Source of the DNA: Nemania diffusa
Lineage: Eukaryota; Ascomycota; Sordariomycetes; Xylariales; Xylariaceae
NCBI GenBank assembly: GCA_038501195.1
Contig: JBBPUQ010000011.1
Coordinates: 1,798,001 to 1,862,000 of the forward strand
Reading direction: 5' to 3'
DNA: 64,000 bases
In this document: in pieces, positions 58,440 to 64,000 of the stretch
How positions within the stretch are numbered: position 1 is the stretch's first letter
Layout: every line of letters begins with the position of its first letter
The notes under the pieces: model-generated
Seen by the model: only the letters and a program-made list of their open reading frames with translations
What the model was told of the DNA's origin: nothing
Database searches by the model: none
Made by a program: the position numbers and the translations under genes

Positions 58440-59542
58440 GAATCTATTACGAAGATACTAAACTCAATGTTACTGCCATTAAAAAACCTTTACACCGTAA
58501 TATACGATTAGGGAAAAGAGTAATACTTCAGTCCGTCTACTGAGTCTTCACATGGAAACTCGAAACGAGCTCGAATCTTGGAGAATAGCATGGGATAGGA
58601 ATAAATATTAGAGGTTAGATGATAATATGTCTTCCTAGAATTAAATACCATATAAGAACTTATCTAATCTACAATTCACTTCATAGGCTTGCAAATGAGG
58701 AATCAACCCCAAAGGTCTTCCAAGCCCTGTGCATCCCTTTAATGATCTATTGATAAAAGATACGCTACCTGATGAGACCTAGACCTGAAAGAAAAAAAAA
58801 CCAACAGTAATACATTAGTATATTACAGGCCATCTTAGACTGAAAGGAAGAGAAGTGCCAGAACTAGGGCATCAAAGTTGTAGAGTTGGTTACAACTGAA
58901 TGTATGCCCTTGCTGTCTATTACGATATAAACGCGATTTTTTTCGATATACTGACGCCCTTATTGATGGCAAATCCGGAGGTAATTTAGAGCTAGAGAAG
59001 AAAAAGGCATCAAGAGTGACTTACATGATAAAAAGGAATTACCTTATCCATGCACTCATTATTGGTCGAATCTAAGTGTAAGTAGTTTCTGGCAATGTAA
59101 TGCCCTGATAACAAGGCACCAATTAATAACTAGTTAGATGCAGTCTCTGTAGCGCTTTGACGATTGTAGTCAAAAATCTCCAGTTCAAAATATCATAAAA
59201 GACCCCAACTCTCTAGTGAGGATGAGAATTTTGGTATATAAAAGAACGTTTACTAGATAACACTCCCCAACAAAGCCTGGAGAACGCGGGCATGCCTTTC
59301 TCGTATCCTTGTTTTTTAGGAGCATTGACAGGGACGGTTTCTAGGTAGCTTCATGAAAACATCTCTTTATCTCTGGAAAAGTCCACAGCCTTCATCGACC
59401 TAAAAGTAAGATTATTGCTAATGACAATCTGGGAGTTCTACATAAAACCCAAAATATCCTCCTGTATCCCTAGACTGCCGATTTGTCTTATGAGCAACTA
59501 ATACTCTTTGCTAGCGCCCAACTGCCGTGGAAGCTCGGTTCG
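58440..59542. other. Intergenic, nothing recognised
   Basis: About 1.1 kb between the tRNA-like unit and the 3' end of the HET gene. No frame or repeat stands out. Confidence 0.45.
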
Positions 59543-61473
59543 CTATTCGTCTTTGGGAGCCTGAGACCCCTCCATGTCGCCCTCCTCAAATGCCCGGAAC
59601 CTGATCATGGGACTGTAATAGCGAGTTCCGGCATCCACGCCGTAGTAAATCGAAACGACAAGCTCTGCAGAGCCCCCCAAGACTGGTATTCTATGACATA
59701 GCTCTGTGACCGGACCTTCGCGACCACCGTGCTCGAACTTGACAGTTCGAATGCTGAACTTGGAATTGAGGGGACGGTGTAAATTGATCTCGACACTAGC
59801 GTCACTAGTACCCCGTCCCATAAAGTTGATTTTGCCAACTCGGACACTTATGGCTAGCTCCCAGGTTTTGGCCGTCGGGTGGAAGTAAAGGCGATAATAA
59901 TGTCTGTATTCTCCGGGGATCCCAAGGGCAGGGCCATCCGTATTCTCAGCGTTGCCGGCCATTATGGCGTTCCACTTCCATCCATTACTGAAAGTGCCGC
60001 CCGTCGGGGGGGTGAGTCCCCAGCTTGCCGCATCTCGTAGAGACTCTAGCACCGGGTATGGCTTCCAGAAATCTTCGAAAAGCAAGATGTGGCATGGCAT
60101 AGAAGGCCAGCCGCGAACCTCGGTTGGCGTAACGTAGCGATAGATGGCGGTGGGGTAGGCCCTTAGCTCGTTGTTGATTTCAGTACACAGGAAGTATCGT
60201 GCTAAAATAAGGCCATCTGTGGTGCTGCAGCGAAGCATCCCTAGACAGAGATATCCACGCTCGGTGTTGATAGTTGCGAGAACCTCCCTGCTTGATGGAT
60301 CTAATTCAATGTTCGTTTGTTTCTTCATTGTGATAGGTATTATGGCTCGTCCATCCTCTCGAAATCGGACCTGAATCATCCGCATAGGCATCGAGAGAAC
60401 ATCCCCTCTCAACCTTGGGTCTTTGCGTTCCCATGTTCCGGCAGCACTAGTCAATAAGTGTGATCTGTTCGTAAGCTGTGACATATCATGCGATCCAACT
60501 ACATCTAGTAACGGGTGTACTATGTTTGGAAGTTGAGCAGGCACATTGTCTGGCGCAATCAAAAACGCGTGCTTATTAATTGCGGCTGTTAAATCCGATA
60601 GTCGCAACTTGCCCAGTTCCTGGTCCTGATAGGCTAGTCCACCTAGGAAGATAGTGTCGTCCTGGTGAGTATTCATAATGTTTTGGTGAAGTCGTAATAA
60701 CGACTTCTTACCCTCACCATACACCAAAGGCATGTTTGATATGTCAAACAGACCAAGCAGAGAATAGGCTGTATCTTCTATCCTAGTCGTCTGTCTTCCC
60801 TTTGCCCATAACATACGCGCTGCTATGGACTTCTTGCGCCTGACTGATGGATCAAGTAGAACTGCCTCTGGAATACCTGTCTTCTTCTCTAACTCCTTAG
60901 CTAGAAGTCTCTTTGTACCTAATTGCTTCCATTCGCCGTCGTATACGATAACCTCGAAAGGTGCAATAAGTTCTTGAAGAGTCCATCCTCGGGTAAACCA
61001 TCTGGATTCTCTCCAGTCGCAACATTTAGCAACCCCTGAACCCGACTCTGCATCTGATTTGGTGTTTCGTATTATATCGCTTAGATATGCATAACATATC
61101 GTTGAAGACTCATACCATTTAAACATAGAATTGATGGCTATTATGATACTATCAGCATATGTGAAATACAGCAAAATTCTTTTTACGGGGAAGAAAATCC
61201 ACCTTCGGTAAGCTCAGCACTGCTCGTCTTGTCGATGCAGCAAGTATCAACCCACGCCCAGCTCAGCCCTTCATCTAATGCTATCTCAGAGCATTTTGCG
61301 ATTTTCGCAAAGCCGGCTTTCTTCTTAGCAACATCGATATTTTGGATGTCTTGAAAAGTCACTTCTTCCTCTTCCCAGGTGTGTGAGAGGATAGCATATC
61401 TGGGAAACCGAGGGTTAGTAGGATCTCCGAGGAATTCTTTTAACTCCAGAGATTTGGTGTTGATGAGCCGCAT
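59543..61473 (-). CDS. HET-domain protein (heterokaryon incompatibility type)
   Basis: HET-domain proteins act in fungal non-self recognition; triggering them after fusion of unlike hyphae leads to programmed cell death. Exons are 61473-61203 and 61137-59543, with a 65-nt intron and phases in register, giving 621 aa. The three HET blocks are visible: YAILSHTWEEEEVTFQDI (26-43), SWAWVDTCCIDKTSSAELTE (71-90) and RWFTRGWTLQELIAP (136-150). The segment AINSMFKWYESSTICYAYLSD follows the second block, as in HET-E/HET-D-like proteins. After about residue 260 there is a long unassigned C-terminal region without NACHT or WD repeats, so this is a stand-alone HET protein. The ATG at 61473 is the first in frame. 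The gene appears intact. Its partner or ligand cannot be predicted. Confidence 0.9.
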
Positions 61474-63618
61474 GGTAGAAAATGCTGGAAACAAACTAAA
61501 GATAAACTTCTATAGCAATACCCAAATGGAGTGTAGAATACCTTCACCGAAATTGGCTCATTTCCTATATGAGAAGATGCCGAAGAGGGGGGGGGGACCG
61601 CATATGCATTCGCAACTAGCAACATCCCACAATAGGCATCTATCTGCGGTCGTAGTCCGGATTGCTACCTTCTACAGCATCCATAGCTCCTGTAGCCGGC
61701 ATAGTAGCTCGCGCCAAGCCTTTCCACAAGAAGCGCACGTAGCGTTCTTCCAGCTGCTTTAGGTGCATGTAATTACAGTAGGCTGTAATCGGGCAGAGAC
61801 ACGACCCTGTAAGAGCCCATCTTTGAAAAACTGAACCACAGTTTCCAGTTGACGGTTTACAAGCAAGTGGTATGTAATTCGGTCAGCGCCCAGGCCGCGC
61901 CGAATTCTTACCATGCTTGCGGGTTGGCGCCGTTTCGTCCATCCCAGTTCGTTTTATCGTCGTCATCCTGATACCGTTCGGGCATGATTCTCGGACGATC
62001 TGACTGGTCCCGGTGCTGTGCATGTGGAGATCTCTTTTCTCTCTTACCCAACCACGGAATACCTCAGGATTTGGGCTAGCAGAACACTGCGCGGGATGCG
62101 TCAACCGACATCTAATGCTCTACTATTTTAACAGCTAACACTATGACATACGGAAAAGAGAAAAGGTTCGCTTTGCGATCTACATAGTAGACGAGTTAAC
62201 GCGAATGCGGCGGTGTATATATACATAGTATAATCACAGAAAACGAAAGCGGTCGGGATATTGGATTATACTAGATCGTCTAAGTACTGAGTCTGTAATA
62301 GACTTAGCCGCGTTTGATAGCTGAAACTTTTAGCTGATGAACTATACTAACCCTGCTTAACGTCTAAGCTAACCTAGACGAGATTAGAGAGTTTTATGCT
62401 ATAGGCACTCTAAGTGTATATTACATTTTGAAGTAGGTACCTACATAGCACTACCATCTTATTCTCTTCATAGTCCGATCCGGTACCACTGCATACTCCT
62501 TACGCTACCTATTTCCCACCACCGATACGCAAAAAGCAAGGGTTAGTATAGATGTTAGGTGGTATTATTAAATAGATCAAAAGGGAAAAAAGCAATCAGC
62601 AGCTGTAGTCATCATTTGTTAACGAGGGTTATAGGGAGAGGAGTAGGGGGCAGTCGTGTGTCTGGTTGGTCGGGTGCTACGCTAGGTAGTATTCTGCTTG
62701 GCAGTGCCGATTCGTGGTACGTAGTAGGCTGTATACTCTGCCTGCTTCCTTCGTGTCCCCTAGCCCCTAGCGCTACAACAGCTACCTAGATCAATCCGGG
62801 TAGGCGTGTAATGCTATTTGATTTGTTTTGACCTCCAACGCCCTATGAACAAACGACTGATCAGAAGATTTGCCGTCGATAATATGGCGCTCGCCACATA
62901 CCATCTCTACGCATCCATATACGTACATGCATAGGTATGTACACAGGTACTCGTTATTGGGTCAGGCCAGGTCAGTCCAGGTCAGCTGTCTAGGCTAGAA
63001 CAGATACCAACACCGTCAGTTGTTTCTATTCTTGGAACACCGCCTTTCGGATCTTGTCTTACACCCTCCCAAACGGGCTCGCGCGAGGCACCAAGCCGCG
63101 AGAGAGACACAAGTGCAATAGGTAGTGCTGCGATGCTCACCCGGTTTTCCTACTTGTGTTGCGAGCGGTCTTTTGGTCTTTTGAGGGGGGTGTGCAATGC
63201 AGGCCATGTTGGCAGACCACGCAGCTTCTAGTGTCCGCCCACAGCTTCGTCCCGGGTTGCTGCTGACACTGCATGGGGAGGCTCTCCTCTCATTGGCATG
63301 GCATTGGGGATCTTCTCCATGGCTTGCTTAGCCGGCACACTCTGAATCTGACATAGACAGGGCAGGGTCTCATCATTGAAATCTTCGAGCGGGGTGCTAC
63401 TTCAGCTGACAGCCTCAACCGGAAGAAGCTCGCGATAGCCGAGTCCGGCAATAAGCAGCAGCAAGTAGCAGTAGCAGTAGCAGTAGCAGTAACAGCAGCG
63501 TTTCTCTGTCTCTTCTTTTCTTCTTCTGCCTCATAAAGTAATGGCTGGCCCCGTCGCTGTCCCATCCCTGCGCGCTTCTTGTCGGCCTTCCCCCCTTGAT
63601 GGAACGATCGTGTAAATT
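61474..63618. other. Intergenic, with microsatellite near 63460
   Basis: No gene is supported. Upstream of the HET gene there is ordinary sequence with a G-run near 61587. Short GTAGGTAC-like repeats lie near 62430 and 62935, and a CAG/TAG microsatellite at 63457-63500. The end is the promoter of the plus-strand gene at 63619. Confidence 0.45.
63457..63500. repeat. CAG/TAG microsatellite
   Basis: (CAGCAG...)(TAGCAG)n run of about 44 bp; it lies upstream of the secreted-protein gene and outside its coding region. Confidence 0.7.
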
Positions 63619-64000
63619 ATGGCACTCGCCCTCCGATTGACTGCCTTGAGCTATGTGGTCGCGCACGCCAATGCCCGGTGGTTCCATACGGGCCCAGATG
63701 CGGGGGAATGGGCGCCGGTGACGCCAACTGCTGGACGTGCCACGTTGAATCTTGATGAATGGCTACCGAAGACAACCTCTGCGCCCGATAGGCCGCCGCG
63801 CGACTGGGAGCTTCGGAGAAGAGACGACAACACGTCTTCAATCTGCGGCTATTCTGCAGACAACCTCGACGGTACGTGGATTCACAAAGACCTCCACTCT
63901 GTAAAGCCGATGGCTAACAAGGCTCCGTCTCACAGGTCCACCGGTCACTTGTGATAGTGGCGGGTATTGTAATCTAGACCGTTCTCATAGCATTGTAGGG
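63619..64000 (+). CDS. Secreted cysteine-containing fungal protein, 5' part (runs off the window)
   Basis: Exon 1 is 63619-63871; a 64-nt intron (GTACGT...CACAG with a GCTAAC branch site) follows; exon 2 starts at 63936 and continues past the window end. Residues 1-19 (MALALRLTALSYVVAHANA) form a signal peptide. The mature start has RWFHTGPDAGEW, then a Pro/Thr-rich linker and RRRDD, and then SICGYSADNLDG joined to PPVTCDSGGYCNLD. The pattern CGxx...PxTC...GxxC...VG resembles fungal secreted or cell-surface proteins that later carry a membrane helix or GPI anchor, but that part lies outside the window. No function can be assigned. It could be a surface sensor or an effector-like protein. Confidence 0.7.

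Noticed and set aside
63290..63687. 90-codon minus-strand frames with Leu/Ala/Thr runs
   Set aside because: They pass through the CAG/TAG microsatellite and overlap the real plus-strand gene antisense.
1..64000. CRISPR arrays, bacterial operons, riboswitches, phage genes
   Set aside because: None seen; gene structure and families are eukaryotic throughout, and the only regular repeats are microsatellites, LTRs and inverted repeats.

Overview
The window is nuclear DNA of a filamentous ascomycete (Pezizomycotina). The evidence is many short spliceosomal introns (about 45-205 nt, mostly GTRNGN...YAG), the gene families present (HET domain, PTH11/rhodopsin-like membrane proteins, fungal P450, Mediator Med5, IRC22), and a very AT-rich block whose repeat copies differ by transitions only, as expected from repeat-induced point mutation (RIP). 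I cannot resolve order or species. No bacterial, mitochondrial or rRNA sequence was seen.

Layout. 187-2254 (-): a six-exon gene of unknown function. 4067-5316 (+): an intact 2-oxoglutarate/Fe(II) dioxygenase. 5654-6661 (-): IRC22, an ER membrane protein of the TRAP-alpha family. 8831-9110 (+): a cytochrome P450 relic. 9419-10610 (-): a TRI5-family class I sesquiterpene cyclase gene. 12443-14537 (-): an intact seven-exon P450. The cyclase, the P450, the P450 relic and possibly the dioxygenase look like a small or eroded terpene gene cluster. 15176-31071 (+): a rhodopsin/PTH11-like gene split in exon 3 by a 14.4 kb AT-rich insertion. 34851-36228 (-): a second, intact gene of the same family. 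36840-37660: a non-autonomous DNA element with 85-bp inverted repeats. 40094-43471 (-): Med5/NUT1, five exons. 44674-44861: a solo LTR. 45617-46342 (-): a conserved fungal protein of unknown role. 46.4-59.5 kb: a gene-poor stretch with microsatellites, relics of a short-chain dehydrogenase and of a coiled-coil/membrane protein, and a tRNA-like Pol III unit. 59543-61473 (-): an intact HET-domain protein. 63619-end (+): the first exons of a secreted cysteine-containing protein running off the window.

The 14.4 kb insertion can be dissected. Its outer boundaries carry a 15-bp direct repeat of the host exon (15654-15668 and 30095-30109). Removing the insert and one repeat copy restores an open reading frame with all splice phases in register. 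The outer element ends 3' in a (CCAA)n tract next to a GC-rich hairpin, which suggests a non-LTR (LINE-like) retroelement. Inside it sits an 8.06 kb Ty1/Copia-type retrotransposon with two 266-bp LTRs and a perfect TTTAT target duplication. The history reads: host gene, then outer retroelement, then Copia element, with RIP degrading the insert.

Exon boundaries were worked out by hand from splice signals, reading phase and family patterns. No similarity search was run.
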